From contig CAZHIC010000020.1 of the NCBI GenBank assembly GCA_964532405.1, positions 1 to 41,617 on the forward strand: a DNA stretch of 41,617 bases, given 5' to 3'. Position numbers and translations under genes: made by a program. The stretch comes from PALSA-1006 sp964532405. GTDB taxonomy: Bacteria > Pseudomonadota > Gammaproteobacteria > Burkholderiales > Gallionellaceae. Of the stretch, positions 9,151 through 16,936 are shown piece by piece (position 1 is the first letter of the stretch; each line of letters opens with the position of its first letter). The notes under the pieces are model-generated. The model had not been told where the DNA came from. It worked only from the letters and a program-made list of their open reading frames with translations, and did not search any database.

Positions 9151-12033
9151 ATGTTGCTTGCATCAGAAAGTGTCTTGTCATCTTTTTCTATGCCTCCGCG
9201 CCAAGATTCTGAATCTTCCGTTTCATCGAGCAGTAGTTCATCCCTTGATCAATATAAAGTGATCCGTCGTAACGGCTCGGTTGTTTCGTTCGAGCCGGGC
9301 AAGGTTTCTATTGCCATGACGAAGGCTTTCCTCGCGGTGAACGGCGGGCAGGGTGCGGCTTCGGCGCGCGTGCGTGAGCTGGTTGAGCAAATGACGTCTG
9401 CTGTGGTTAACGCGCTGGTGCGTCGTCAGCCGCATGGAGGAACCTTTCATATCGAGGATATTCAAGATCAGGTCGAGCTTTCTTTGATGCGTTCGGGTGA
9501 GCATGATGTGGCGCGTTCCTATGTGTTGTATCGCGAGCAGCGCACGCGTGAGCGCACTAAGGCCAAAAAAGAAAATGAATCCGTCCATGTGCTGAATGTA
9601 AAAGAAAACGGCATCCTGCGTCCTCTGGATGTGGCGGGCATGGTGGCGCAGATTGAAGCGGCTTGTGCGGGCTTGGGCGAGGCAGTGGATGCAGAAAAAA
9701 TTCTTAAGCTCACGCTGAAGGATTTGTATGACGGAGTGCCTATAGAAGAAGTGCGCAAATGCGCCATTTTGTCGGCGCGCTCTCTGATTGAGCAAGACCC
9801 GGCCTACGGCTTTGTTACTGCGCGTCTGTTATTGAACAATATCCGTTGCGAGATTCTGGGCGAAGAAGTGCCTCAGGCTGAGATGGCGGCGCGTTACGCG
9901 GAATATTTCCCGAAGTTCATCAAGCGCGGAATCGAAGCGGAGTTGTTAGACGAAAAGCTGGGGCAATTTGATCTGGTGCGTTTGGCGCAAGAGCTCGATC
10001 CAAGTCGCGATCTGCAATTTGGCTATATCGGTTTGCAGACTTTGTATGACCGCTATTTCCTGCATATTGAGGATGAGCGTCTCGAGTTGCCGCAAGTCTT
10101 CTTTATGCGCGTTGCGATGGGCTTGGCGCTGAATGAAGTCGAGCGTGAGACTCGCGCTATTGAGTTTTACCGTTTGTTGTCCAGCTTTAATTTCATGAGC
10201 TCGACGCCTACCTTGTTTAATTCCGGCACGCGTCGTTCGCAGCTGTCCTCCTGCTATTTGACGACCGTAGCGGACGATTTGGATGGTATCTATGAAGCGT
10301 TGAAAGAAAATGCGCTGTTGTCAAAATTCGCGGGCGGCTTGGGTAATGACTGGACCAACGTACGTGCTTTGGGCAGTCATATCAAGGGTACCAACGGTAA
10401 GTCGCAGGGTGTTGTGCCATTCCTTAAGGTGGTGAACGATACTGCGGTTGCGGTCAATCAGGGCGGCAAACGCAAGGGCGCGGTATGCGCCTATCTGGAA
10501 ACGTGGCACTTGGATATCGAGGAGTTTTTGGAGTTGCGCAAGAATACCGGCGATGATCGTCGTCGTACGCATGATATGAATACCTCCCATTGGATTCCCG
10601 ACTTGTTTATGAAGCGCGTGATGGAGGGCGGTGAATGGACGTTGTTCTCGCCGTCGAATTGCCCTGACTTGCATGACAAGTTTGGCGCTGATTTCGAGCA
10701 GGCTTATGTGGCCTACGAAGAAAAAGCAGCTAGGGGTGAGTTAAAGCTGTTCCGCAAGGTTCAGGCGGCAAGTTTGTGGCGCAAGATGTTGACCATGCTA
10801 TTCGAGACCGGTCATCCATGGATTACCTTTAAAGATCCATGCAATATTCGTAGTCCGCAGCAGCATGTTGGCGTGGTGCACAGTTCTAATTTGTGCACGG
10901 AAATTACGCTGAATACCTCGGAGTCGGAGATTGCCGTGTGCAACCTGGGTTCCGTCAATTTGGTGGCCCATTTGCATCCGCAGGGGCATGAGAAATTCGG
11001 CCAACTGGATCATGAAAAACTGAAGCGCACGATCACGACCGCGATGCGCATGTTGGATAACGTGATCGACATCAATTACTACGCAGTAAAGAAGGCGCGT
11101 GATGCCAACCTCAAGCATCGTCCGGTTGGTATGGGCATCATGGGCTTTCAGGACGCTTTGCATGAGCTACGCGTGCCTTATGCGTCGGACGTGGCGGTAG
11201 AGTTTGCCGATCATTCGATGGAGGTGGTTTGCTACTACGCTTATATGGCTTCCACCGAGTTGGCCGAAGAGCGTGGACGTTATTCCAGCTATCGCGGCAG
11301 CCTGTGGGACAAGGGCATTTTGCCTCAGGATTCGGTGGAAATGCTACGCTCGGCACGCGGCGGTTATGTGGAACTGGATGATTCCGTAACGTTGGATTGG
11401 GATGCATTGCGTGCGCGTATCAAGCAGCACGGCATGCGTAACTCTAACTGTGTTGCAATCGCACCGACGGCAACTATTTCTAATATCGTGGGTGTGTCGG
11501 CTTGTATTGAGCCGACTTACCAGAATCTTTTTGTGAAATCGAATCTGTCAGGTGAATTCACCATCATTAACGATTATTTGGTGAGAGACCTGAAAGCACT
11601 GGGTTTGTGGGATGAGGTCATGATTGCCGACCTCAAATATTTCGATGGCAGCTTGTCCAAGATAGATCGCATCCCCGCTGAGTTGCGCGGACTTTATGCG
11701 ACCGCATTTGAGGTTGAGCCCAAGTGGTTGATCGAAGCGGCTGCGCGCCGTCAAAAATGGATAGACCAGGCGCAATCTTTGAACATCTACATGTCCGGTG
11801 TTTCCGGGCGGAAGTTGGATGAAACGTATAAGTTGGCGTGGTTGCGCGGTTTGAAGACGACATACTACCTGCGTACATTGGGTGCGACTTCGGCGGAAAA
11901 ATCCACCTCGCGCGCAGGTTCATTGAACGCGGTTTCCAGCGGAGGTGATGCCGGTGGTATGGCGGCATCTGCAGTAGCGGAGGAAACGAAATTTTGCTCG
12001 ATTGACAACCCGGAATGCGAAGCCTGTCAATAA
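9151..12033 (+). CDS. nrdA: class Ia ribonucleoside-diphosphate reductase, alpha subunit
   Basis: NrdA reduces ribonucleoside diphosphates to deoxyribonucleotides with the radical supplied by NrdB. At 960 residues it is about 200 longer than E. coli NrdA, because two ATP-cone domains precede the catalytic barrel: about residues 35-130 (YKVIRRNGSVVSFEPGKV) and about 150-235 (VLNVKENGILRPLDV). This is the Pseudomonas-like arrangement. Catalytic motifs are FNSGTRRSQLSSCYLTT, SNLCTEI (radical cysteine with Glu) and CNLGSVNL. The mobile C-terminal tail NPECEACQ carries the redox cysteine pair. A Ser-rich stretch lies at residues 22-32. GGGGG sits 6 bases before the ATG. It is followed by nrdB after a 184-base structured linker. 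Confidence 0.97.
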   Translation: MLLASESVLSSFSMPPRQDSESSVSSSSSSSLDQYKVIRRNGSVVSFEPGKVSIAMTKAFLAVNGGQGAASARVRELVEQMTSAVVNALVRRQPHGGTFHIEDIQDQVELSLMRSGEHDVARSYVLYREQRTRERTKAKKENESVHVLNVKENGILRPLDVAGMVAQIEAACAGLGEAVDAEKILKLTLKDLYDGVPIEEVRKCAILSARSLIEQDPAYGFVTARLLLNNIRCEILGEEVPQAEMAARYAEYFPKFIKRGIEAELLDEKLGQFDLVRLAQELDPSRDLQFGYIGLQTLYDRYFLHIEDERLELPQVFFMRVAMGLALNEVERETRAIEFYRLLSSFNFMSSTPTLFNSGTRRSQLSSCYLTTVADDLDGIYEALKENALLSKFAGGLGNDWTNVRALGSHIKGTNGKSQGVVPFLKVVNDTAVAVNQGGKRKGAVCAYLETWHLDIEEFLELRKNTGDDRRRTHDMNTSHWIPDLFMKRVMEGGEWTLFSPSNCPDLHDKFGADFEQAYVAYEEKAARGELKLFRKVQAASLWRKMLTMLFETGHPWITFKDPCNIRSPQQHVGVVHSSNLCTEITLNTSESEIAVCNLGSVNLVAHLHPQGHEKFGQLDHEKLKRTITTAMRMLDNVIDINYYAVKKARDANLKHRPVGMGIMGFQDALHELRVPYASDVAVEFADHSMEVVCYYAYMASTELAEERGRYSSYRGSLWDKGILPQDSVEMLRSARGGYVELDDSVTLDWDALRARIKQHGMRNSNCVAIAPTATISNIVGVSACIEPTYQNLFVKSNLSGEFTIINDYLVRDLKALGLWDEVMIADLKYFDGSLSKIDRIPAELRGLYATAFEVEPKWLIEAAARRQKWIDQAQSLNIYMSGVSGRKLDETYKLAWLRGLKTTYYLRTLGATSAEKSTSRAGSLNAVSSGGDAGGMAASAVAEETKFCSIDNPECEACQ

Positions 12034-12125
12034 ACGCCGGGTTGCGGCGAAGGCTAACTTGCAAAGCAAGTTAAACCCCAAAGGGGTGGCCGAAACCACA
12101 ACCCGGAGTGCGAAGCCTGTCAATA
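12005..12125 (+). repeat. duplicated nrdA tail flanking a multi-hairpin linker
   Basis: A 28-base direct repeat occurs at 12005-12032 and 12098-12125 (offset 93, two mismatches). Each copy encodes NPECEACQ and a stop codon; the second is in the same frame as nrdA but lies behind stops. The 65 bases between hold two tight hairpins with AAA loops (AACTTGC/GCAAGTT and ACCCC/GGGGT). CCGGGTTG (12037-12044) is fully complementary to CAACCCGG in both the upstream copy (12006-12013) and the downstream copy (12099-12106). Two mutually exclusive folds are therefore possible, one enclosing the nrdA stop codon. It may be a scar of an inserted element or a device that sets nrdA/nrdB expression. Confidence 0.75.
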
Positions 12126-12217
12126 GATTCGAGGGCGTTGGTGCAATCCGAAATCAGAGCGAAAATAAATTAAAATGCCACCGTAAAGTGCGGCGAAGAT
12201 AAAAAGATAGGGAAAAT

Positions 12218-13366
12218 ATGCTCACATTTGAAGACGACATTACGCCAGTAGCCGCATCGGCTGGCGTGCGCATGGCAGCGATGGGAGTCGCTGCTGCAAT
12301 GGAGGCCGGTACAAGCGATCACTCTTACACCATCGCATCGACATCCACCGGGCGCATCCGCGTCGAGGACAAGCGCATCATCAATAGCAACGCCGATGTG
12401 AATCAGTTGGTGCCGTTCAAATACAAGTGGGCGTGGGAGAAGTATCTGGCGGGCTGCGCTAATCATTGGATGCCGCAAGAGGTCAATATGTCGGCCGACA
12501 TTGCGCTGTGGAAGAACCCGAATGGCCTGACTGATGACGAGCGTCGTCTGGTCATACGCAATCTGGGATTTTTTAGCACCGCCGATAGCCTTGCTGCAAA
12601 CAATATCGTATTGGGTACTTATCGCCACATCACCAATCCGGAATGCAGGCAGTACTTGCTGCGCCAAGCGTTCGAAGAGGCGATCCATACTCACGCTTAC
12701 CAATACATCGTGGAAAGCCTGGGGCTGGACGAAGGCGAAGTGTTCAACATGTATCATGAAGTGCAAAGCATTCGCGACAAAGACGAGTTTCTGCTGCCTT
12801 TCATCGACGTGCTGACTAATCCGGATTTCAAAACCGGCACGCCGGAGAACGACCAGAAGCTGCTGCGCAGCCTAATTGTGTTTGCTTGCATCATGGAAGG
12901 TTTATTCTTTTATGTCGGCTTCGTGCAAATACTGGCGCTGGGGCGTCAGAACAAGATGACCGGCGCGGCCGAGCAATATCAATACATTCTGCGTGACGAA
13001 TCCATGCACCTCAACTTTGGCGTGGACGTCATCAATCAGATCAAACTGGAAAATCCGCACCTGTGGACACCGGCGTTCCGCGAAGAGATGCGCGGCCTGA
13101 TCCAAAAAGGCGTCGAACTGGAATATCGCTACGCCGAAGACACCATGCCGCGCGGTGTGTTGGGTCTGAATGCAGGGATGTTTAAAGAATATCTACGCTT
13201 TATCGCTAATCGCCGTTGTCAGCAGATCGGTGTCGATGTGTTGTATCAAGGAGCGAGCAATCCTTTTCCGTGGATGGCAGAAATGATCGACCTCAAAAAA
13301 GAAAAGAACTTCTTTGAGACCCGTGTCACCGAATATCAAACGGGCGGGGCGTTGTCGTGGGACTGA
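12218..13366 (+). CDS. nrdB: class Ia ribonucleoside-diphosphate reductase, beta subunit
   Basis: NrdB houses the di-iron centre and tyrosyl radical used by NrdA. The 382-residue protein shows the full ligand set: the Asp in STADSLAANN, the Glu and His in FEEAIHTHAY (with the radical Tyr at the end of that motif), the Glu in CIMEGLFF, and the Glu and His in RDESMHL. The C-terminal tail FFETRVTEYQTGGALSWD is the flexible peptide that docks on NrdA. GGGAAAAT precedes the ATG. The N-terminal 45 residues, rich in Ala and Met, are longer than in E. coli. A small ORF repeating its tail begins 2 bases downstream. Confidence 0.97.
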   Translation: MLTFEDDITPVAASAGVRMAAMGVAAAMEAGTSDHSYTIASTSTGRIRVEDKRIINSNADVNQLVPFKYKWAWEKYLAGCANHWMPQEVNMSADIALWKNPNGLTDDERRLVIRNLGFFSTADSLAANNIVLGTYRHITNPECRQYLLRQAFEEAIHTHAYQYIVESLGLDEGEVFNMYHEVQSIRDKDEFLLPFIDVLTNPDFKTGTPENDQKLLRSLIVFACIMEGLFFYVGFVQILALGRQNKMTGAAEQYQYILRDESMHLNFGVDVINQIKLENPHLWTPAFREEMRGLIQKGVELEYRYAEDTMPRGVLGLNAGMFKEYLRFIANRRCQQIGVDVLYQGASNPFPWMAEMIDLKKEKNFFETRVTEYQTGGALSWD

Positions 13367-13368
13367 GG

Positions 13369-13488
13369 ATGGAGATTCTTTTGGCGCAGGCTTGTATGCA
13401 AAAAACTTTTTTGCCGTCTGACCGCAACTCAAAATGCTTTTTCGAGGCGCGAGTGACGGAACGTCAAGCGGGTAGTGCGCCCTATTGA
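13369..13488 (+). CDS. 39-residue ORF repeating the NrdB docking tail
   Basis: An ORF opens 2 bases after the nrdB stop (ATG 13369; a second ATG at 13396) and ends with TGA at 13486-13488. Its last 17 residues, KCFFEARVTERQAGSAP, align without gaps to the NrdB C-terminus (KNFFETRVTEYQTGGAL): K, FFE, RVTE, Q, G and A are shared. Of the 11 shared residues, seven use different synonymous codons, so similarity is higher in the peptide than in the DNA. The NrdB tail is the segment that binds NrdA, so an expressed peptide could compete for that site. It could equally be the relic of an older nrdB end left by recombination. No good separate Shine-Dalgarno site is seen; coupling to nrdB would be needed. 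Confidence 0.5.
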   Translation: MEILLAQACMQKTFLPSDRNSKCFFEARVTERQAGSAPY

Positions 13489-13501
13489 ATTTAGGATTGT
13501 T

Positions 13502-13529
13502 GACAGAGGCTGCTTCGGCAGCCTCTGTC
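13502..13529 (+). terminator. strong UUCG-tetraloop hairpin after nrdB
   Basis: GACAGAGGCTGC-TTCG-GCAGCCTCTGTC is a perfect 12-bp stem closed by a C(UUCG)G tetraloop, 14 bases after the small ORF. No T-run follows, so it may work as a weak or factor-assisted terminator, or as a 3'-end stabiliser of the nrdAB message. A second perfect hairpin, ATACCGC-ATG-GCGGTAT, lies at 13545-13561. Confidence 0.6.
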
Positions 13530-13616
13530 GCGAGGGCTTCGGTTATACCGCATGGCGGTATGCCGGGGGTGTGGTAGTGGTTATGTTGTATTTCGTTAAC
13601 TTTTAAGGAGGTTGAA

Positions 13617-14149
13617 ATGGCAGCAGAAAAGAAGAAGTCAGCAGCAAAAAAAGCCGCAGCTAAAAAAGTAGTGGCCAAAAAAGCCGCAGCTAAGCCAGTG
13701 GCCAAAAAAGCCGCAGCCAAGCCAGCAGCCAAGAAGGCCGCAGCTAAGCCAGTGGCCAAAAAAGCCGCAGCCAAGCCAGCAGCCAAGAAGGNNNNNNNNN
13801 NNNNNNNNNNNNNNNNNNNNNNNNNNNNNNNNNNNNNNNNNNNNNNNNNNNNNNNNNNNNNNNNNNNNNNNNNNNNNNNNNNNNNNNNNNNAAGAAGGCC
13901 GCAGCTAAGCCAGTGGCCAAGAAAGCCGCAGCTAAGCCAGCAGCTAAGAAGGCCGCAGCTAAGCCAGTGGCCAAGAAAGCCGCAGCTAAGCCAGCAGCTA
14001 AGAAGGCCGCAGCTAAGCCAGTGGCTAAACCAGTCGCCAAGCCAGTAGTGGTTGCCCCCGTATCAACGGTGGCTCCTTCTGCACCGGCTCCAGTGCGCCC
14101 GGCCGCGACTTGGCCTTTTCCGACCCCAGGCATTAGCAAGCCAAACTGA
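13617..14149 (+). CDS. histone H1-like, lysine/alanine-rich DNA-binding protein (interrupted by assembly gap)
   Basis: The start has a strong AAGGAGG seven bases before the ATG and gives MAAEKKKSAAKKAAAKKVV, then repeats of AAAKPVAKK and AAAKPAAKK. These are encoded by a 54-base DNA repeat. After the run of Ns the repeats resume in another nominal frame and lead into a proline-rich end (APVRPAATWPFPTPGISKPN, stop 14147-14149). The protein resembles histone H1 C-terminal tails and the bacterial AlgP/HctB-like class, which bind and compact DNA without sequence preference. The two halves are in different frames because the gap length is arbitrary; true repeat number and length are unknown. The gene itself is probably intact. 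Confidence 0.85.
13792..13891. other. assembly gap (100 N) inside the repeat tract
   Basis: Exactly 100 Ns interrupt the 54-base repeats of the histone-like gene. This is the usual placeholder for a gap of unknown size, here caused by unresolved tandem repeats. Confidence 0.98.
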
Positions 14150-14234
14150 TGTGGCGGAAGGCTGTGAGGCAGCCCCTGTAGCAAAGCTGGGGGCTGATTC
14201 ACGGTTCAGTTGATCGAGTTCGGTGCGGACTTTT

Positions 14235-14261
14235 CGCACTTGAAAAAGTGCGCGGTTTTTT
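14235..14261 (+). terminator. Rho-independent terminator of the histone-like gene
   Basis: Stem CGCACTT-GAAA-AAGTGCG is followed by CGG and six Ts. It lies 85 bases after the stop of the histone-like gene. The remaining gap up to 14477 contains no convincing gene. Confidence 0.85.
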
Positions 14262-14477
14262 GCCCTCTAAAAAAGTAGAGTGGTGCAGAGGGTGGCGTGC
14301 ATATTTGAGTTCGAAGAGGGGTGTGGCGTGTTGCCTTGGCGGCGACAAGGTATGGCTGTTCCCGCTCGATTCGTTGAACAAGCAGGTAAGAATATCCAGC
14401 AAATGGAGGTGTTTCTGCCGTCAAAAAATCCGGACTGTTAGCGTGTTCTGATGCGCGCGTTATTTTTGCTTGGCAGA

Positions 14478-15047
14478 TCAGTTGTTCAGTCCGACGCTAT
14501 ATAGAGTGACGGGTGAGGCGCTGTTTTTGTCATACGCAATGCCGGCCCCGACACCCGCCCTTGCGATGTCCACAACATTATCGTAAAGCGAATACGCATG
14601 ATGCATCGCGCCCAGTGAGAATTCGTGGCCTGAACCTATCGCCCAAAACTGTGTGTACTCGAACACCTCGCGCATAGAATAAATCCCGTAGATACCCGTA
14701 GCATTGGCGATGAGCGCCGTGATTTGGCTGGATTCATAGGGATCGTCTTCATCTTCCTTCGGGTTTAAAAAGCACTCTTCCTTTAAAATTGGATGCAGCT
14801 TGCGGAAAGTTTCAAAGATAGCGGCCTTGCTGTTAAGCTGCACCTCGGGTACTTTCGCAAGCAAACTGGCAAGTACCAAATGGTGTGCCGCGCTACCGCA
14901 GACACCGATGTAGCTATCGCCGATTTGCAAAATCTTGTCGTGAGAACCATCCTGTGAGGCGTGCAAGCGGGTGTTACCGAAAGTGGTTAATGTGTCAGCC
15001 GCGATAGCGACAAACCCATTTTTTCTGACAGCGACGATGGTGGTCAT
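14478..15047 (-). CDS. HslV-like Ntn-hydrolase protease, BPH (betaproteobacterial proteasome homologue) type
   Basis: The 189-residue protein begins MTTIVAVRKNGFVAIAADTL, close to the HslV start (TTIVSVRRNG..), so that removal of Met would expose Thr1 as nucleophile. The conserved Asp (AADTLTTFG), the Lys (HDKILQIG) and the GSG serine loop (AIGSGHEFSLGA) are all present, as expected for an active proteasome beta-type fold. It diverges from HslV, and no HslU-type ATPase gene is beside it. That matches the BPH group, a lineage related to HslV and Anbu known mostly from betaproteobacteria. The frame opens at 15080, but AGGAG stands five bases before ATG 15047. It is divergent from pabB with about 35 bases between starts. 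Confidence 0.85.
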   Translation of the reverse strand: MTTIVAVRKNGFVAIAADTLTTFGNTRLHASQDGSHDKILQIGDSYIGVCGSAAHHLVLASLLAKVPEVQLNSKAAIFETFRKLHPILKEECFLNPKEDEDDPYESSQITALIANATGIYGIYSMREVFEYTQFWAIGSGHEFSLGAMHHAYSLYDNVVDIARAGVGAGIAYDKNSASPVTLYSVGLNN

Positions 15048-15082
15048 GAATACTCCTATATTTTTTAAGCAGTTTAACATTG

Positions 15083-16441
15083 ATGCTGTATAGCAATCCC
15101 ATCCCTTACGTTGTCAACGCGGGCGATTACTACGCTGCGATCATCGATTTGCCATGGGCGATCTGGCTGGATAGCGGCGGCAGAGGTCGTTACGACATCC
15201 TTGTTGCGCAACCCGTTGCCATTCTGGTTACGCAGGGAGCCGCTACAGAAATCTGCGATGCCAAAGGTCGGCGTATATCAACCGACGACCCTTTCGATCT
15301 GTTGCGTGAACAGATTGGCGCGCCAATTTCCAGTATGCCGAATATCCCTTTTTGCGGCGGCGCACTGGGCTACTGGGGCTACGATCTTGCGCGTCGCTGG
15401 ATGCAATTGTCCGGTCATAATGACGATACGGAAAAGTTGCCGGATATGGCAATGGGTATCTACGACTGGGCAGTGCTGATCGATCATCAGGAACAAGAAG
15501 CGCGCCTTGTGTCGAGGCTGCATGCACCGGAGACATTAGGGGCGCTGCCCGAAATTCTGGCTCGCCTAAAAAATATCCACGCAAAACAGAAAAATGATTT
15601 TCAAATAAACGGAAGTATCCGCGCCAATCTTTCGCGCAGTGAATATGACGCTGCATTTGAAAAGATACGCGATTACTTGATTGCGGGCGATTGCTATCAG
15701 GTCAACCTTGCGCAACGTTTTACTGCCGATGCACGCGGCGATGCACTTGAAGCCTATTTGAGCATGCGGGAAATAACACCGGCTCCGTATTCCGCATTTC
15801 TCAACTTGCCGCAAGCGCAAATCCTCAGCGTGTCCCCCGAACGTTTTCTGAGCGTGCAAAATGGCAACGTAGAAACCAAGCCGATCAAAGGTACGCGCCA
15901 ACGCGGTATCGATGCACAGTCTGATGCACGACTGATTGAGGATCTGCGAACCAATGAAAAGGATAGATCAGAAAATCTAATGATCGTGGACTTGCTGCGA
16001 AATGATTTGAGCAAGAACTGCGCGCCGGGGTCGGTCGAAGTACAAAAGCTATTTGAAGTGGAAAGCTACGCGAACGTGCATCACCTTGTCAGCACCATCA
16101 CGGGAAAATTGGCTGCGGGTAACGACGCCTTGTCTTTGTTGCGCGACTGCTTTCCCGGCGGTTCTGTCACGGGGGCGCCAAAAAAACGCGCGATGGAAAT
16201 CATTGAACAGCTTGAGCCGCAGCGGCGTGGCGTATATTGCGGCGCTATCGGCTATGTCGGATGGGATGGCAACATGGACACTAATATTGCGATACGCACA
16301 TTGATCTATTCAAATGGGGAGATTCACTGCTCGGTGGGAGGGGGAATCGTAGCGGATTCAAACGCCGCAGCGGAGTATCAGGAAACACTGGACAAGGCAT
16401 CTGGAATGCTCAGATTGTTTGGTCTGTACGGAGGTACGTAA
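15083..16441 (+). CDS. pabB: aminodeoxychorismate synthase component I
   Basis: PabB converts chorismate, with ammonia from a PabA-type glutaminase, to 4-amino-4-deoxychorismate for folate synthesis. The 452-residue protein has the chorismate-binding fold with KPIKGTRQRG (the PabB-type lysine that forms the covalent intermediate), SPERFLSV, ENLMIVDLLRNDL and FPGGSVTGAPK. The N-terminal third (GALGYWGYDLARR) is typical of PabB rather than TrpE. An in-frame TTG sits one codon earlier at 15080; ATG 15083 is preferred. No pabC fusion is present. A family C repeat starts 8 bases after the stop. Confidence 0.93.
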   Translation: MLYSNPIPYVVNAGDYYAAIIDLPWAIWLDSGGRGRYDILVAQPVAILVTQGAATEICDAKGRRISTDDPFDLLREQIGAPISSMPNIPFCGGALGYWGYDLARRWMQLSGHNDDTEKLPDMAMGIYDWAVLIDHQEQEARLVSRLHAPETLGALPEILARLKNIHAKQKNDFQINGSIRANLSRSEYDAAFEKIRDYLIAGDCYQVNLAQRFTADARGDALEAYLSMREITPAPYSAFLNLPQAQILSVSPERFLSVQNGNVETKPIKGTRQRGIDAQSDARLIEDLRTNEKDRSENLMIVDLLRNDLSKNCAPGSVEVQKLFEVESYANVHHLVSTITGKLAAGNDALSLLRDCFPGGSVTGAPKKRAMEIIEQLEPQRRGVYCGAIGYVGWDGNMDTNIAIRTLIYSNGEIHCSVGGGIVADSNAAAEYQETLDKASGMLRLFGLYGGT

Positions 16442-16449
16442 AACATTTG

Positions 16450-16546
16450 TCCACGAAATATACGAAAATCACGAAAAGATGCTTTGGTAATATTTCGTGC
16501 CTTTCGTGCCTTTCGTGTATTTCGTGTATTTCGTGTATTTCGTGGA
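16450..16546. repeat. family C repeat, copy 1
   Basis: An imperfect palindrome opens with TCCACGAAA and two further ACGAAA units and closes with repeated TTTCGTG units (tandem TTTCGTGTA three times) ending in TTTCGTGGA. Copies 2 and 3 are at 19133-19261 and 32700-32786. Confidence 0.8.
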
Positions 16547-16936
16547 CACAAGTTCTTGTTTTTGAATTTTGCCGCGCATCCTGCGCAAGCCGCCATAAGA
16601 AGAAATCCTACGCAAGAAACAGACATTCTCCGATTTATCTGCGGGCGGAATTCCCGCAAAATGCAATCGTCAAAATAGGCTAATCAGGGAGCTTTTACGA
16701 CCAAAAATGGACGGCATCGTTCAAAAAAAGAATACGAGCTACTGACGCCGACACCACCCGAAGTGTATATTCCGAAATCGTCAGGGGTAATTGGACGATG
16801 TCGAAGCGGTTTTAGTGCTTTTTGGGTTTTGATTAATGCTTGAAAATGCCACAGAATGGTCGCGTGGTTATTTTCAACAGAGAGAGGCTGCGCGGTGGTG
16901 AAGTTCACAGTATGCAGATTTTATGGAGCCTGAAAT
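16547..16936. other. intergenic stretch before motA, no gene seen
   Basis: About 390 bases with no convincing ORF on either strand. No good match to a FliA or sigma-54 promoter was found by eye, although the motA promoter should lie here. GGAG at 16924-16927 serves as the motA ribosome binding site. Confidence 0.5.

Noticed and set aside
12002..12202. 66-codon ORF overlapping the nrdA stop
   Set aside because: It arises from the duplicated nrdA tail read in another frame (TTRNAKPVN and TTRSAKPVN) and spans the hairpins; it has no ribosome site of its own.
13620..14050. CRISPR-like regular repeats
   Set aside because: The repeats are contiguous codon repeats of a Lys/Ala/Pro-rich protein without unique spacers, and no cas genes are near.
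14199..14451. Small ORFs after the histone-like gene
   Set aside because: They cover the terminator hairpin, lack ribosome sites and resemble nothing recognisable.
16684..16908. 74-codon minus-strand ORF upstream of motA
   Set aside because: No recognisable motif, no Shine-Dalgarno site, and it covers the expected motA promoter region.
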